From Candidatus Pelagibacter communis (GTDB lineage Bacteria > Pseudomonadota > Alphaproteobacteria > Pelagibacterales > Pelagibacteraceae), in the NCBI RefSeq assembly GCF_012932795.1, contig NZ_LANA01000001.1:323649-387648 (forward strand): a DNA stretch of 64,000 nucleotides, given 5' to 3'. Below the pieces are notes generated by a model. The model had not been told where the DNA came from. It did not search any database and saw nothing but the letters and a program-made list of their open reading frames with translations. Positions 42,867 to 53,055 of the stretch are shown piece by piece. The position numbers and the translations under genes are program-made. Position 1 is the first letter of the stretch. Each line of letters starts with the position of its first letter.

Positions 42867-45080
42867 TTATATCGTTCTCTCCGTAGAAGTCGTGCTATAA
42901 GCTTCTATTGTATCGTTTTTTTGAAAATCAATAAAGTCTTTCAGTGTTATTCCACATTCTTGACCATTACTGACCTGTTTCGCCTGATCTTTTTCTCTAA
43001 AAATTGTACTAATTTTTCCAGTATAAATGATTGCCCCGTCTCTAATTACTCTAGCGCTTGCACCGCTTGCTATTTCTCCATCTGTAACTTTAGAACCTGC
43101 AACTTTTCCAGTTCCTGAAACTTTAAAAATTTCTAAAATTTGAGCTGTACCATTAATAGTTTCTTGAACATCTGGAGCAAGAAGTCCTGACATTCTTAAT
43201 TTAATATAATCTAAAACTTCATAAATAATATTATATGAAGAAATTTTTATTTTTTCATTTTCTGCTAGTTTTTTAGCTTCTTTACTAGGTTTAACGTTAA
43301 ATGCTATTAGAGTAGCATTAGACGCTTTTGCCAACGTCACGTCAGTTTCTGTTACCATTCCAATATCTGATAAAATAATTTTAGGTTTAACTTCAGCATG
43401 TATAATTTGATTGATCGCACCTTTAATTGCTTCAGCAGATCCATGAACATCTGATTTTATAATAATGTTTAATTCCACAGCAGATTGGTCCGCAAAGGCA
43501 GAATCTTGAGTTGCAAATGTTAAAGGATTTCCTGCGACTTTAGTTTCTTCTGCTCTATTCTCACTTAGTGTTTTTGCTTCCTTTTCAGAGTCGAGAACTA
43601 TAAAATCATCTCCAGATTTAGCTGCTCCATTGATTCCTAAAATTTCAACAGGTGTTGAGGGTGGTGCTTCATTAACACTTTTTCCTTTATCATTAATTAA
43701 AGCTCTTACTTTTCCCCATTTTAACCCACTTACAAAAAAATCACCTTTTTTAATTGTTCCTGACGTAACTACCACGGTCGCTACTGCTCCTCTACCCACA
43801 TCAATTTTTGATTCCAATACAATTCCTGTTGCCTTAGACTCAAAATCAGTTTTAAGGTCTAAAATTTCTGCTTGTAGTACAACAGCATCTACTAATTTAT
43901 CTAAATTTTTTTTTGTTTTTGCAGAGATTTCTACCATCAAAGTGTCTCCTGATAAATCTTCTGCAATAAGCTCATATTCTAAAAGTTGATTTTTTATTTT
44001 TTGTGGATCTGCCTCTGGCAAATCACATTTATTTATTGCAACAACAATTGGAACATTTGCAGCTTTAGCATGTTTTATAGACTCGATTGTTTGAGGTTTA
44101 ACACCATCGTCTGCTGCAACAACTAACACTACAACATCTGTCAGCTTTGAGCCTCTTGCCCTCATCTCTGTAAAGGCTGCATGACCAGGTGTATCTATAA
44201 AAGTTATTTTATTTTTCTGATGTTCAATTTGATAAGCACCAATATGTTGTGTAATCCCACCAAATTCTCCTAACACTACATTTGCACTTCTTAATACATC
44301 TAACACTGAAGTTTTACCATGATCAACGTGGCCCATTACAGTTATAATTGGTGGTCTATTTTTTAAGTTTTCAGTTCTAGATTCTTTTATCTTTTGAATA
44401 ATTTCTTCAGCTTTTGTTTCTCTAATGGGGTTATGTCCAAATTCTTTTACTAAATATTCTGCAGTATCTGCTGCCAATGTTTGATTGATTGTAACTGTTA
44501 CTCCCATCCCAAATAAATGTTTTATTACATTACTTGATTGTTCAGCCATTCTATTAGATAGCTCTCTAACAGTAATTGACTCAGGAATATTTACATCTCT
44601 CTTAATTGGTTTTAAATTGTCTTGAATTTCTTCCTTGGTAAGTTCTCTATTTTCTTTCAACTTAGCTCTTTTAAGTGAGGCCATACTTCTTGATCTTGCT
44701 TCAATCTCATCGCTTAAAGCTCTTGAAACTGTAAGTTTTAATTCTCTTTTTTTTGTGTCAGGTTTTCCTTTATCACCAGCATCACCTTTAAGTCTTCTAG
44801 TTGCTCTTTGCTCAGCTAGTTTTCGCTTTTCATAATCATTTGTAATTGGTGAAGATGGCTTTATTGTTGAAGTTGCTCTTGTTGTAAAACTTCCCTCGGA
44901 ACTTAAGGCTGGCTTTGATCTTACACCAGTAGATCTGTTAAAATTACCCTTAGAAGCAAATTTGTTGTTTTTTTTTGCAATTACAACAGAGTTTTTACTC
45001 TGGGTTTTTGCTAATTCTATGTTCTCTATAGATTTCTTGGCTATTCCTGAAAGTGTTAATTTTGTTTTTTTGTTGTCCAT
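42867..45080 (-). CDS. infB: Translation initiation factor IF-2
   Basis: IF-2 brings initiator fMet-tRNA to the 30S subunit. At 737 aa it is short compared with many proteobacteria (about 850-950) because the N-terminal region is reduced to about 170 charged residues. The G domain has G1 GHVDHGKTSV, G3 DTPGHAAF, and G4 NKCDLPEA; the C-terminal domains II-IV are complete. It lies between nusA and rbfA. Confidence 0.97.
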   Translation of the reverse strand: MDNKKTKLTLSGIAKKSIENIELAKTQSKNSVVIAKKNNKFASKGNFNRSTGVRSKPALSSEGSFTTRATSTIKPSSPITNDYEKRKLAEQRATRRLKGDAGDKGKPDTKKRELKLTVSRALSDEIEARSRSMASLKRAKLKENRELTKEEIQDNLKPIKRDVNIPESITVRELSNRMAEQSSNVIKHLFGMGVTVTINQTLAADTAEYLVKEFGHNPIRETKAEEIIQKIKESRTENLKNRPPIITVMGHVDHGKTSVLDVLRSANVVLGEFGGITQHIGAYQIEHQKNKITFIDTPGHAAFTEMRARGSKLTDVVVLVVAADDGVKPQTIESIKHAKAANVPIVVAINKCDLPEADPQKIKNQLLEYELIAEDLSGDTLMVEISAKTKKNLDKLVDAVVLQAEILDLKTDFESKATGIVLESKIDVGRGAVATVVVTSGTIKKGDFFVSGLKWGKVRALINDKGKSVNEAPPSTPVEILGINGAAKSGDDFIVLDSEKEAKTLSENRAEETKVAGNPLTFATQDSAFADQSAVELNIIIKSDVHGSAEAIKGAINQIIHAEVKPKIILSDIGMVTETDVTLAKASNATLIAFNVKPSKEAKKLAENEKIKISSYNIIYEVLDYIKLRMSGLLAPDVQETINGTAQILEIFKVSGTGKVAGSKVTDGEIASGASARVIRDGAIIYTGKISTIFREKDQAKQVSNGQECGITLKDFIDFQKNDTIEAYSTTSTERTI

Positions 45081-45090
45081 ATTTCATTAC

Positions 45091-46644
45091 TCAATCTTTA
45101 TAAATTATGTTTCTTGCTGACATAATTAGTTCGTCTGCTTCAGTTTTTGATAAAGCGAAATCTTCTAAATATCCTTGAATTTTAATTCTTTCACCTTTCA
45201 CGATATCATAGCCACCTGTTAATTCATCAGATGCAAGGTCTGCAAAATCTTCTAATTTTAAAATTTTTTGCTCCCCAAGTGTAACCAGCATGCCTGGCGT
45301 TAATCCTTTATGATTTATAAGATCATCTTGAAGCCCCAAATCTTTAATTCTTTTGGTGATATCTTCTTGATCTTTTTGGTAAAAATCTTTTGCTCTCTCT
45401 ATTAAAGCTTTTGCAGTTTCTTCTTCTATGCCTTCTGTTTTCATAAGCTTTTCGATTGTAGAGTCCTTAATATCTGTAATTGAAGAAAAACCCTCTGCCA
45501 CAAGTAATTGTCCTAAGGTTTCATCTAGTTCTAAATTTTTAACAAAATTTTCAGTCTTTTCTTTAAATTCTAACTGTCTTCTTTCTGAATCTTCTGCATC
45601 AGTCATTATATTAATCTCGTAATTTAATAATTTTGTAGCAAGTCTTACATTTTGGCCCCTACGACCAATCGCTTTACTTAAATTTTCTTCCGTTAAAATT
45701 ACATCTAATTTTCTTGCAACACTATCGACGTTTACTCTTTGAACCTCTGCTGGTGATAATGCATTAGAAACTACTATTGCTGGATCTTCTGACCAATTAA
45801 CAATATCTATTTTTTCACCTTGAAGTTCATTGACAACTGCTTGAACTCTTGATCCTCTCATACCAACACAAGCACCTACTGGATCCAACGAAGTATCAAC
45901 TGCTTTTACACAAATTTTCGCCCTACTTCCTGGATCTCTTGCTGAGGATTTAATTTCTATTAGACCATCATAAATTTCAGGAACTTCTTGAACAAATAAT
46001 TTTTCCATAAATTTTGGGTGGGCTCTTGATAAAAATATCTGTTGTCCTCTCGGTTCTCTTCTAACATCGTAACAGTAAGCTTTAATTCTATCACCAGCTT
46101 TAATATTTTCTCTAGGAATTATTTCATTTTTTTGTATAATTGCTTCTGCTCTTGCAAGGTCAACTATGACGTTTCCAAACTCTAAACGTTTGACAATACC
46201 ACTTAATATTAGATCTTTTTTATCTATAAAATCATTATATTGTCTTTCACGTTCTGCTTCTCTTACATTAAAACTAATAACTTGTTTTGCAGTTTGCGCT
46301 GCAATTCTCCCAAAATCAAATGAGGGTAGTGTTTGCAAAATTTCATCTCCAATTTTTTTGTCCTTATTTGCTTCATTCAAAATAATTGCATCTTGAAGAT
46401 TAATTTCAGTATTTATATTTTCAGTTTTTTCTACAACTATTAGCTTTCTAAAAATTCCTATATTTCCATTTTCTCTATCAATTAAAACTTTAATTTCGTT
46501 TTCCTGCCCAAATTTAGATTTGGCTGCTTTTGCAATTCCTGTTTCCATGGAATCAATAATTAATTCTTTATCTATAGATTTCTCTAAAGCTACTGCCTCA
46601 GCAATTCTTAATAACTCTAATTTATCAGATCTTCTATTTAACAT
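45091..46644 (-). CDS. nusA: Transcription termination/antitermination factor NusA
   Basis: NusA binds RNA polymerase and affects pausing, termination and antitermination. I start at MLNRRSDKLELLRIAE (46644; 517 aa) because GGAG lies 12 bp upstream; a TTG six codons earlier would include that site. Domains: N-terminal RNAP-binding (1-125), S1 (about 130-200), two KH domains (about 200-345, with VGACVGMRGSRVQAV and LSKAIGRRGQNVRLA), and two C-terminal acidic HhH-type repeats (370-515). The usual rimP gene is not upstream; a rho-independent terminator of metK sits 17 bp before the start codon. Confidence 0.96.
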   Translation of the reverse strand: MLNRRSDKLELLRIAEAVALEKSIDKELIIDSMETGIAKAAKSKFGQENEIKVLIDRENGNIGIFRKLIVVEKTENINTEINLQDAIILNEANKDKKIGDEILQTLPSFDFGRIAAQTAKQVISFNVREAERERQYNDFIDKKDLILSGIVKRLEFGNVIVDLARAEAIIQKNEIIPRENIKAGDRIKAYCYDVRREPRGQQIFLSRAHPKFMEKLFVQEVPEIYDGLIEIKSSARDPGSRAKICVKAVDTSLDPVGACVGMRGSRVQAVVNELQGEKIDIVNWSEDPAIVVSNALSPAEVQRVNVDSVARKLDVILTEENLSKAIGRRGQNVRLATKLLNYEINIMTDAEDSERRQLEFKEKTENFVKNLELDETLGQLLVAEGFSSITDIKDSTIEKLMKTEGIEEETAKALIERAKDFYQKDQEDITKRIKDLGLQDDLINHKGLTPGMLVTLGEQKILKLEDFADLASDELTGGYDIVKGERIKIQGYLEDFALSKTEADELIMSARNIIYKD

Positions 46645-46660
46645 ATTTTTTATTAGCTCC

Positions 46661-46684
46661 AAAAAAAAATGGGCTTAAGCCCAT
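46661..46684 (-). terminator. Rho-independent terminator between metK and nusA
   Basis: On the minus strand ATGGGCTTAAGCCCAT forms a 6-8-bp GC-containing stem followed by T8-9. It ends the metK side transcript, but the T-run ends only 16 bp before the nusA ATG, leaving no space for a nusA promoter beyond it. It may act as an attenuator for nusA-pnp. Confidence 0.75.
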
Positions 46685-46743
46685 CTTGTAATATCAATAA
46701 TGTAAGGGCAATATATAAAGAATTTTTTTAAATTCAATAGGAA

Positions 46744-47913
46744 CTATTTAGAAAAAATGTCCTTTTTATCACTCTTTTCCCATGAAAATGATCCGTTGGC
46801 TTCTGGCATTCTTCCAAAATGACCATAGGCAGATGTTTTTTCATAAATTGGTTTATTTAAACCTAACATTTCTCTAATCCCTCTTGGACTTAAATCAAAA
46901 TTTTGTGAAATTTTCTCAGTAATAAATTTGTTTTTTTCTAAATCATTATCAAATAAATCAACATAAATAGATAGTGGTTTGGAAACTCCAATTGCATAAG
47001 CTAACTGAATTAAGCATTTTTCAGAAATTTTAGACGCTACAATATTTTTTGCAATGTATCGAGCTGCATAAGCTGCTGATCTGTCTACTTTAGTTGGATC
47101 CTTACCAGAAAAAGCTCCTCCTCCATGGGGTGCTGCTCCACCATAAGTATCAACAATAATCTTTCTGCCTGTTAAACCACAATCTCCATCCGGCCCACCA
47201 ATTACAAAATTTCCGGTTGGGTTTACATAAAATTCTTTTTCATCAAAATCTTTTAAAAAATGTTCTGGGATAGATTTTAACATATAGGGTGTTAATAATT
47301 TTCTTACTTTGGCTTGATCTAAATCTTCTGAGTGTTGAGACGATATAACAACTGATTTGACTTTAGTTGGTTTGCCATCAACATATTCAAAAGTAACTTG
47401 GCTTTTTGAATCTGGTTCTATACCTTTTAATATTCCAGACTTTCTATCTTTTGCCATAAGACTTAAAATTTTATGAGAATAATGAATAGGTGCTGGCATT
47501 AACTCCTCTGTTTCGTTACATGCGTATCCAAACATTATTCCTTGGTCTCCAGCACCTTCATCCTTATTACCTGATGAATCTACACCCATTGCTATATCTG
47601 AAGATTGGGAGTGAAGGTGACTTTCTATTTTTGTCGCTTCTCTCCATGTAAAACCATCTTGGTCGTAACCAATATCTTTAATACAATTTCTGACTTTTTG
47701 AATAAGGTCTTCTTTTTTAATATCTGGACCTCGTACTTCTCCTGCAAGAACAACTTTATTTGTTGTTGTTAGTGTTTCACATGCCACTCTAGAAAAAGGA
47801 TCCTCAGTAAGATAACTATCTACTACCATGTCCGAAATTCGATCAGACACTTTATCAGGATGTCCTTCAGAAACTGACTCACTAGTGAATAAAAAGTTTT
47901 TTAAATTACTCAT
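46744..47913 (-). CDS. metK: S-adenosylmethionine synthetase
   Basis: MetK makes SAM from methionine and ATP. The 389-aa enzyme has all signature segments: [26 protein letters not shown] (about 120), and [16 protein letters not shown] (about 265). It overlaps the lnt stop by 8 bp and is followed by a terminator. No SAM riboswitch is seen; its 5' end lies inside lnt. Confidence 0.97.
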   Translation of the reverse strand: MSNLKNFLFTSESVSEGHPDKVSDRISDMVVDSYLTEDPFSRVACETLTTTNKVVLAGEVRGPDIKKEDLIQKVRNCIKDIGYDQDGFTWREATKIESHLHSQSSDIAMGVDSSGNKDEGAGDQGIMFGYACNETEELMPAPIHYSHKILSLMAKDRKSGILKGIEPDSKSQVTFEYVDGKPTKVKSVVISSQHSEDLDQAKVRKLLTPYMLKSIPEHFLKDFDEKEFYVNPTGNFVIGGPDGDCGLTGRKIIVDTYGGAAPHGGGAFSGKDPTKVDRSAAYAARYIAKNIVASKISEKCLIQLAYAIGVSKPLSIYVDLFDNDLEKNKFITEKISQNFDLSPRGIREMLGLNKPIYEKTSAYGHFGRMPEANGSFSWEKSDKKDIFSK

Positions 47914-49492
47914 ATTTAATTCTATTAAATGAAAAAATTAAAAAAATATATATTAAAATTAACATTAAAAAGATTTTGTTCCCATATAACATAAAAGTTG
48001 TCGATTTAACCAGCTTACTTTCAGACAGTTCGACAATTCCTGTTGATCCAAATTTTACTTCTTGTTCAACCATTCCTATGGGATTAATAACAGCAGAAAT
48101 TCCATTGTTTGCAGATCTAACTATATATTTGCCACTCTCTATAGATCTAAATATACTGTGTGAAAAGTGTTGTTTGGGTCCTATCGAATCTCCAAACCAA
48201 CCATCTTCTGAAATATTAATTATATAATCAAAATTATCATCTTTAGATAACTTACCCGTATAAATTATTTCATAACAAATTAAAGGAAGTAAGTTTAAAT
48301 TTATCTTATCATTTTTAACATTGATAGGAGCCCTTGTCTCTCCACTCGAAAAAGATTGTAAATTATTAGTTATAGTTTTAAGTCCTACTAGCCTAAAGGT
48401 ATCTTCAAAGGGTACAAACTCTCCAAATGGCACTAGATCAACCTTATTGTAACTTGTAATCAGATCTAATTTATTGTTAAAAATAGCCATTGAATTAAAA
48501 AATAAATATTTATCATTTTTAATTTTTTTACTATTTAAACCCATAATAATTAAATCATCTTCACCAAAACTATTAAAAAATAAATCTTTATAAATACTTA
48601 TCTCTTTTAAGTAACTGTCTGGAATAATTCCTTCTGGCCATAAAAAAATTGTTGGTTTAGTTTTTGTTGGAGCACTTAAATCTATAAGCTCATTTATTAT
48701 CTTTAATTCATCTTGCTTTGAATAAAATCTATCAAGACTGATATTTGATGATACTGCTTTAATTGTGTAGGGTTTTTTAACACTTTCTAAAGAATTAAAA
48801 TTATTATTTCTTATATAACCAAATATTAAAAACATAGCAGCTACCAAAACAAATAAAAAAGATACTAAAAATTTTTTTTTAGAGCCTCTTAAAAAAAATA
48901 AAGCGGGAACTGTAAATAGAGAAATACAAATTAAATTAAAAGAATAAGTGCCAATAATTGAAAGAGCTTGAATAAAATAATTGCTTTTTGAAAAACTAAA
49001 TGAGATTAAATTCCAAGGAAAACCGGTAAGTATTGAACCTCTGATAAATTCTAATATACCGAATAAAATTGAAAAAATAAAAAAAGAAGTAATAACATTT
49101 TTTGAAAAAAAAATTGAAAAAAAATAAGTTATTAAACCATAAAATATAGCTAAAAAAGCTGGCAATAAAATTATAACAATTGGGATTAAAAACTTAAAGT
49201 CCTGATCAAAAGTTAATGAAATTGTTACCCAATATAGACTAAATAAAAAATATCCAAATCCAAAATACCACCCATATTGAAAGAAAAATTTATCACTGAC
49301 TGTTCTTTTTTTAAAAATAAAAATAAAAAATAAAGAAAAGGTAATGAAATTAATAATAAAATAATTATATGGTGGTAGGCTATAAGAACTAATTGCCCCT
49401 AAAAAAATAATATAAAAATAATTTAAAAATTTTTTTTTAAACAAGTTTGGCAATCTTTGTTTCAATAGTTTTATAAATCTTTTTTTCTTCAA
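47906..49492 (-). CDS. lnt: Apolipoprotein N-acyltransferase
   Basis: Lnt adds the third acyl chain to lipoproteins at the outer face of the inner membrane. Eight or so hydrophobic helices precede a nitrilase domain with the catalytic triad: Glu in LWPEGIIPD, Lys in [12 protein letters not shown], Cys in LPLICYEII. The full frame (528 aa) overlaps ybeY by 56 bp; a TTG near 49444, just behind the ybeY stop, would shorten it to about 512 aa. The corC gene usually found between ybeY and lnt is missing. Confidence 0.94.
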   Translation of the reverse strand: MKKKRFIKLLKQRLPNLFKKKFLNYFYIIFLGAISSYSLPPYNYFIINFITFSLFFIFIFKKRTVSDKFFFQYGWYFGFGYFLFSLYWVTISLTFDQDFKFLIPIVIILLPAFLAIFYGLITYFFSIFFSKNVITSFFIFSILFGILEFIRGSILTGFPWNLISFSFSKSNYFIQALSIIGTYSFNLICISLFTVPALFFLRGSKKKFLVSFLFVLVAAMFLIFGYIRNNNFNSLESVKKPYTIKAVSSNISLDRFYSKQDELKIINELIDLSAPTKTKPTIFLWPEGIIPDSYLKEISIYKDLFFNSFGEDDLIIMGLNSKKIKNDKYLFFNSMAIFNNKLDLITSYNKVDLVPFGEFVPFEDTFRLVGLKTITNNLQSFSSGETRAPINVKNDKINLNLLPLICYEIIYTGKLSKDDNFDYIINISEDGWFGDSIGPKQHFSHSIFRSIESGKYIVRSANNGISAVINPIGMVEQEVKFGSTGIVELSESKLVKSTTFMLYGNKIFLMLILIYIFLIFSFNRIKYE

Positions 49493-49907
49493 TTAACATT
49501 TTTTTAAAATCTTTTAATTTAGTATGGTCATAGCCTAATAAATGAAGAAAACCATGAATGAAAATCTTAGTTAATTTATTTTTAAATTCAAAAGCTCTTA
49601 AAGTTTTTGGTTTATTCAAAAACTCATAACTAACAATAATGTCTCCAATGTATGGGGTTTTTTTTATATTTAATTTTTTTTCAGATGGGAAAGAAAGAAT
49701 ATCTGTTGTTCTATTTTTTTTTCTAAATTTTTTATTTATTTTTTTTATATTTTTGTTATTTGAAAGTAAGATAGTTAGGCTTACCTTTTTTCCGATAAAT
49801 CTATACTTTCTAGGAAAGGCCCGAGCCAAAGCATTGAAAAAAATATCAGTTCTTTTAATTTTTTTATTCCAAAATTTGCACTCTGAAACTACGTCAATGT
49901 TAATCAT
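49437..49907 (-). CDS. ybeY: Endoribonuclease YbeY (16S rRNA maturation)
   Basis: YbeY is a zinc-dependent single-strand RNase needed for 16S 3'-end processing and ribosome quality control. At 156 aa the family motif HGFLHLLGYDH (HxxxHxxxxDH) is intact near residue 115. It overlaps phoH by 8 bp and the lnt frame by 56 bp. Confidence 0.95.
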   Translation of the reverse strand: MINIDVVSECKFWNKKIKRTDIFFNALARAFPRKYRFIGKKVSLTILLSNNKNIKKINKKFRKKNRTTDILSFPSEKKLNIKKTPYIGDIIVSYEFLNKPKTLRAFEFKNKLTKIFIHGFLHLLGYDHTKLKDFKKMLIEEKKIYKTIETKIAKLV

Positions 49908-50901
49908 TTTCTTGATCTGAGTACGCTTTTACAATCTTAGAAACTAGAGGATGTCTAACAACATCAGAATGGTCAAAATCTACTACAGAGATTTCACTTA
50001 AGTGTCCGAGTAATTTTTTAGACCTATTTAATCCAGACATGTTCTTGTGAGGTAAATCAATTTGAGATGGATCTCCATTAATAACAATTTTTGAATTTTC
50101 CCCTATTCGTGTTAAGAACATTTTGATCTGTGTATCTGTTGCATTTTGTGCTTCATCTAAAATTGCAAAACAATTTTTTAAAGTTCTACCCCTCATAAAT
50201 GCTAGTGGAGCTATTTCAATATCACCGATCTCAATCATTCTTTGAATTTTTTCGAAATCAAAAAGATCATATAAGGAATCGTATAGCGGTCTTAAATAAG
50301 GGTCTACTTTTTCTTTCATGTCTCCTGGTAAAAAACCCAATCTTTCTCCAGCTTCCACTGCTGGTCTTGATAGAATAATTCTTTCTATCTTCTTATCAAG
50401 TAATAATGTCAAACCAACTGCCACAGCCAAAAATGTTTTCCCCGTTCCTGCTGGACCTGCCGAAATAACAATATCACTTTGTCTTAAAGCTCTTACGTAT
50501 TCTTTTTGTTTTTCTGACCTCGGTATAACTGATTTTTTAGGAGTTTTAATAATATCAGATATATTTTTATTTTTTATTTTTTCATTTATCATAAATTTGT
50601 CTATTGATGAGATTATATCTTTTTTTTCTATCCCACCATTATTTATAAACTGGTTAACTAAAAACTGAATAGCATTTTTAGTGATTTCATTTTGTTCTGG
50701 TGTAGATTTTATTAAAATAGAATTGCCTCTAGAATATAGATTTGTTTTTGTAATTTTTTCTAGTTCCTTAAGATTTTCATTAAACTCTCCAACTACACCC
50801 ATTAATAAATCATTGTCTTGAAATATTACGCTCAGAGAATTGTTTTCAGAATAAACAAATTTTAGAGTAGGATTAATTTTTTTTTGAGTAGCGTTTTTCA
50901 A
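49900..50901 (-). CDS. ybeZ: PhoH-family ATPase (YbeZ)
   Basis: This 333-aa PhoH-like protein is a P-loop NTPase with Walker A GPAGTGKT (about 152-159) and the ILDEAQNAT Walker B segment (about 248). The N-terminal part contains a KH-like region. YbeZ binds YbeY in several bacteria, and here the two genes overlap by 8 bp; RNA helicase activity is predicted for the family. Confidence 0.94.
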   Translation of the reverse strand: MKNATQKKINPTLKFVYSENNSLSVIFQDNDLLMGVVGEFNENLKELEKITKTNLYSRGNSILIKSTPEQNEITKNAIQFLVNQFINNGGIEKKDIISSIDKFMINEKIKNKNISDIIKTPKKSVIPRSEKQKEYVRALRQSDIVISAGPAGTGKTFLAVAVGLTLLLDKKIERIILSRPAVEAGERLGFLPGDMKEKVDPYLRPLYDSLYDLFDFEKIQRMIEIGDIEIAPLAFMRGRTLKNCFAILDEAQNATDTQIKMFLTRIGENSKIVINGDPSQIDLPHKNMSGLNRSKKLLGHLSEISVVDFDHSDVVRHPLVSKIVKAYSDQEND

Positions 50902-50904
50902 ATT

Positions 50905-52245
50905 TCAGGCTACCTTTTTTTTATAGTTATCTTTTAGTACTCCAAACAAGCTATTTTGGTTACTGCTAGTTATTTCAATCTGTACAATTTTTCCTATATT
51001 GTCAGTATTACCATCAAAAATTACAGATGTCATATACTCTGTTCTACCAAATAATTTAATGCCATCTTTCATTTTATTTTCAACTAAAACATTTAAAGTC
51101 TTGCCTTCTAAAGATTTATTTTTTTTTATCTGATTTTGAGATAATTTTTGTTGTATTGTTTCTAATCTTTTTTTAGATTTTTTTGCATCAACTAATTCTA
51201 GACTAGCTGCAACAGTTCCAGGTCTTGGGCTAAAAATAAAAGAATAGGAGTTAATAAATTTTATTTTTTCAATCAACTCCATTGTGTATTTAAAATCTTC
51301 TTCATTTTCTTCTGGATAGCCAATTATAAAATCACTTGAAAACTCAATTTTTGAATTAATCTCTTTTAATTTTTTATAAATCTTCAAATATTCTTCAATA
51401 GTATGTTTTCTGTTCATTAATTTTAAAATTTTGTTTGACCCGCTCTGTACAGGTAAATGTACTAATGGCATTAATTTATTTGATACTTTATAAATTTCTA
51501 TTAAGTCATTAGTCATATCTTTTGGGTGGGATGTGGTATATCTAATTCTCTTCAGCTCTTTAAAATTTTCTAATTCTAATAGCAAATCTGATAATCTAAA
51601 TTCTTTATTTCCACCTTTGTAATTATATGCATTAACATTTTGCCCTAAAAGAATAATTTCTTTAGCACCATCTTTTATTATTTCCTTAGCCTCATTAATA
51701 ATTTGGTCAAATGGCCTAGAATATTCAGGACCACGCGTATATGGCACAACACAAAAATGGCAAAATTTATCGCAACCCTCTTGAATTGTTAAAAAAGAAG
51801 ATACTTTACTATGCTTATTCTTAATTTTACTTAAATAATTAAATTTTGAAATTGTATCAAACTCAGTCTCTTCCTGTTTTTTTTTTTTATCTATATATCC
51901 TTGTATCGTCTGATTAATTTTATGATATGATTGAGGGCCAATGACTATATCAATGTAAGGCTCTCTCTTTAACATCTCTTGATTTTCTGCTTGTGCTACA
52001 CACCCAGCAACAACCACAATTGGTTTTTTTTTTGATCTAAAAATTTTCTTAACTCTTCCAATTTCATGATAAACTTTTTCTTTTGCTTTGTCTCTTATAT
52101 GACACGTATTCAAAAGATAACAATTTGCATCTTCATAATTATCTGTTTTTTCAAATCCTATTTTTTTTACTGTATCAATTATACGATTAGAGTCATATTC
52201 ATTCATTTGACAACCAAAAGTTTTTATAAAAATTTTTTTTAACAT
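50905..52245 (-). CDS. miaB: tRNA-2-methylthio-N6-isopentenyladenosine synthase
   Basis: MiaB is a radical-SAM enzyme that methylthiolates A37 of tRNAs reading UNN codons. I use the ATG at 52245 (446 aa), 4 bp after the fur stop; an upstream ATG at 52272 would overlap fur. The N-terminal MTTase domain has FGCQMNEYD, the radical-SAM cluster is CDKFCHFC (about 160), and a TRAM domain ends the protein. Confidence 0.95.
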   Translation of the reverse strand: MLKKIFIKTFGCQMNEYDSNRIIDTVKKIGFEKTDNYEDANCYLLNTCHIRDKAKEKVYHEIGRVKKIFRSKKKPIVVVAGCVAQAENQEMLKREPYIDIVIGPQSYHKINQTIQGYIDKKKKQEETEFDTISKFNYLSKIKNKHSKVSSFLTIQEGCDKFCHFCVVPYTRGPEYSRPFDQIINEAKEIIKDGAKEIILLGQNVNAYNYKGGNKEFRLSDLLLELENFKELKRIRYTTSHPKDMTNDLIEIYKVSNKLMPLVHLPVQSGSNKILKLMNRKHTIEEYLKIYKKLKEINSKIEFSSDFIIGYPEENEEDFKYTMELIEKIKFINSYSFIFSPRPGTVAASLELVDAKKSKKRLETIQQKLSQNQIKKNKSLEGKTLNVLVENKMKDGIKLFGRTEYMTSVIFDGNTDNIGKIVQIEITSSNQNSLFGVLKDNYKKKVA

Positions 52246-52249
52246 TAGC

Positions 52250-52660
52250 TTAGGGTTTTTTTTTAACTCCATATAACTCTAATTTGTGATCTACCAAACG
52301 GTAGCCTAATTTATCTGCAATTTTTTCTTGTAAGTTTTCAATCTCTTCATCAACAAACTCTATGATTTCACCTGACTTGAGATCTATTAAGTGATCATGG
52401 TGACCTTCATTTAATTCTTCATATCTTGCTTTTCCTCCTTTAAATTCATGTTTTGTTAAAATTCCACACTCTTCAAATAATTTTACTGTTCTGTACACAG
52501 TTGCGATGCTAATCTTTGAATCAACTTTTGAAACTCTGTTATAGAGCTCATCTACATCGGGATGGTCATTTGACTCTGACATTATTTTAGCAATAATTTT
52601 TCTTTGATCTGTAAGTTTAACTCCTTTGGCTAAACACTTTTGTTCAATATTTTCTGACAT
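52250..52660 (-). CDS. fur: Fur-family metalloregulator (Fur/Mur type)
   Basis: This 136-aa protein has the winged helix (KLTDQRKIIAKIMSE...SIATVYRTVKLFEECG) and the metal-site HHDHLID. Like other alphaproteobacterial Fur/Mur proteins it lacks the C-terminal CxxC structural zinc pairs. In alphaproteobacteria this lineage often senses manganese (Mur). It is co-transcribed with tsaB upstream and miaB downstream, so is not obviously self-controlled. With Irr it makes two Fur-superfamily regulators in the window. Confidence 0.93.
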   Translation of the reverse strand: MSENIEQKCLAKGVKLTDQRKIIAKIMSESNDHPDVDELYNRVSKVDSKISIATVYRTVKLFEECGILTKHEFKGGKARYEELNEGHHDHLIDLKSGEIIEFVDEEIENLQEKIADKLGYRLVDHKLELYGVKKKP

Positions 52661-52668
52661 AACTAATT

Positions 52669-53055
52669 TTAACTTAAATAAATAGGATTAATCAAATTCT
52701 TTTTAAGTTTATATTTTACACATAACTTGGGCACATCGACATATTTAACAACCTTAGATTCTTCAAAATCACTAAAACTAAAGCAATAATAGTCTATTTT
52801 TTTTGTAATATATAAGGCTTTAATCATTGATAGTGAATTTCTAATGCCTGCAAAGCTGCCAGGACCTCTATTAACATACACAACATCTATATCATCTAAA
52901 GATTTTTTGTTATTCCTTAAAAATTTATCAATTAAAAGCATCAACCTTTCATAATTGATTTTACTATTTTTGTGACTAGAAGTATAAACACTTTCATTAA
53001 TAATGATTGTAAAAAAAATTTTATCATTAGCCGCATCTATAATTAAGTTGTTCAT
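52669..53055 (-). CDS. tsaB: tRNA threonylcarbamoyladenosine protein TsaB, short form
   Basis: TsaB partners TsaD in making t6A37 in tRNA. I start at MNNLIIDAANDKIFF (53055), 128 aa, clearly shorter than the usual 200-230: the N-terminal ASKHA lobe with RGPGSFAGIRNSLSM is present, but most of the second lobe is lost. The position (nfu ... tsaB ... fur) fits the known order; rimI between tsaB and fur is missing. The 5' end overlaps the divergent deacetylase frame. Alternatively it could be a decayed gene, but the frame is intact. Confidence 0.8.
   Translation of the reverse strand: MNNLIIDAANDKIFFTIIINESVYTSSHKNSKINYERLMLLIDKFLRNNKKSLDDIDVVYVNRGPGSFAGIRNSLSMIKALYITKKIDYYCFSFSDFEESKVVKYVDVPKLCVKYKLKKNLINPIYLS

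Noticed and set aside
43630..43989. Long open frame (119 codons) opposite infB, and similar frames opposite sulP, pnp and helicase genes
   Set aside because: These are antisense shadows of conserved genes in AT-rich DNA with skewed codon use; they show no domain, ribosome site or operon context.
47906..47960. SAM riboswitch before metK
   Set aside because: The metK start overlaps the lnt stop by 8 bp, and the preceding sequence is coding; no aptamer-like structure was found.
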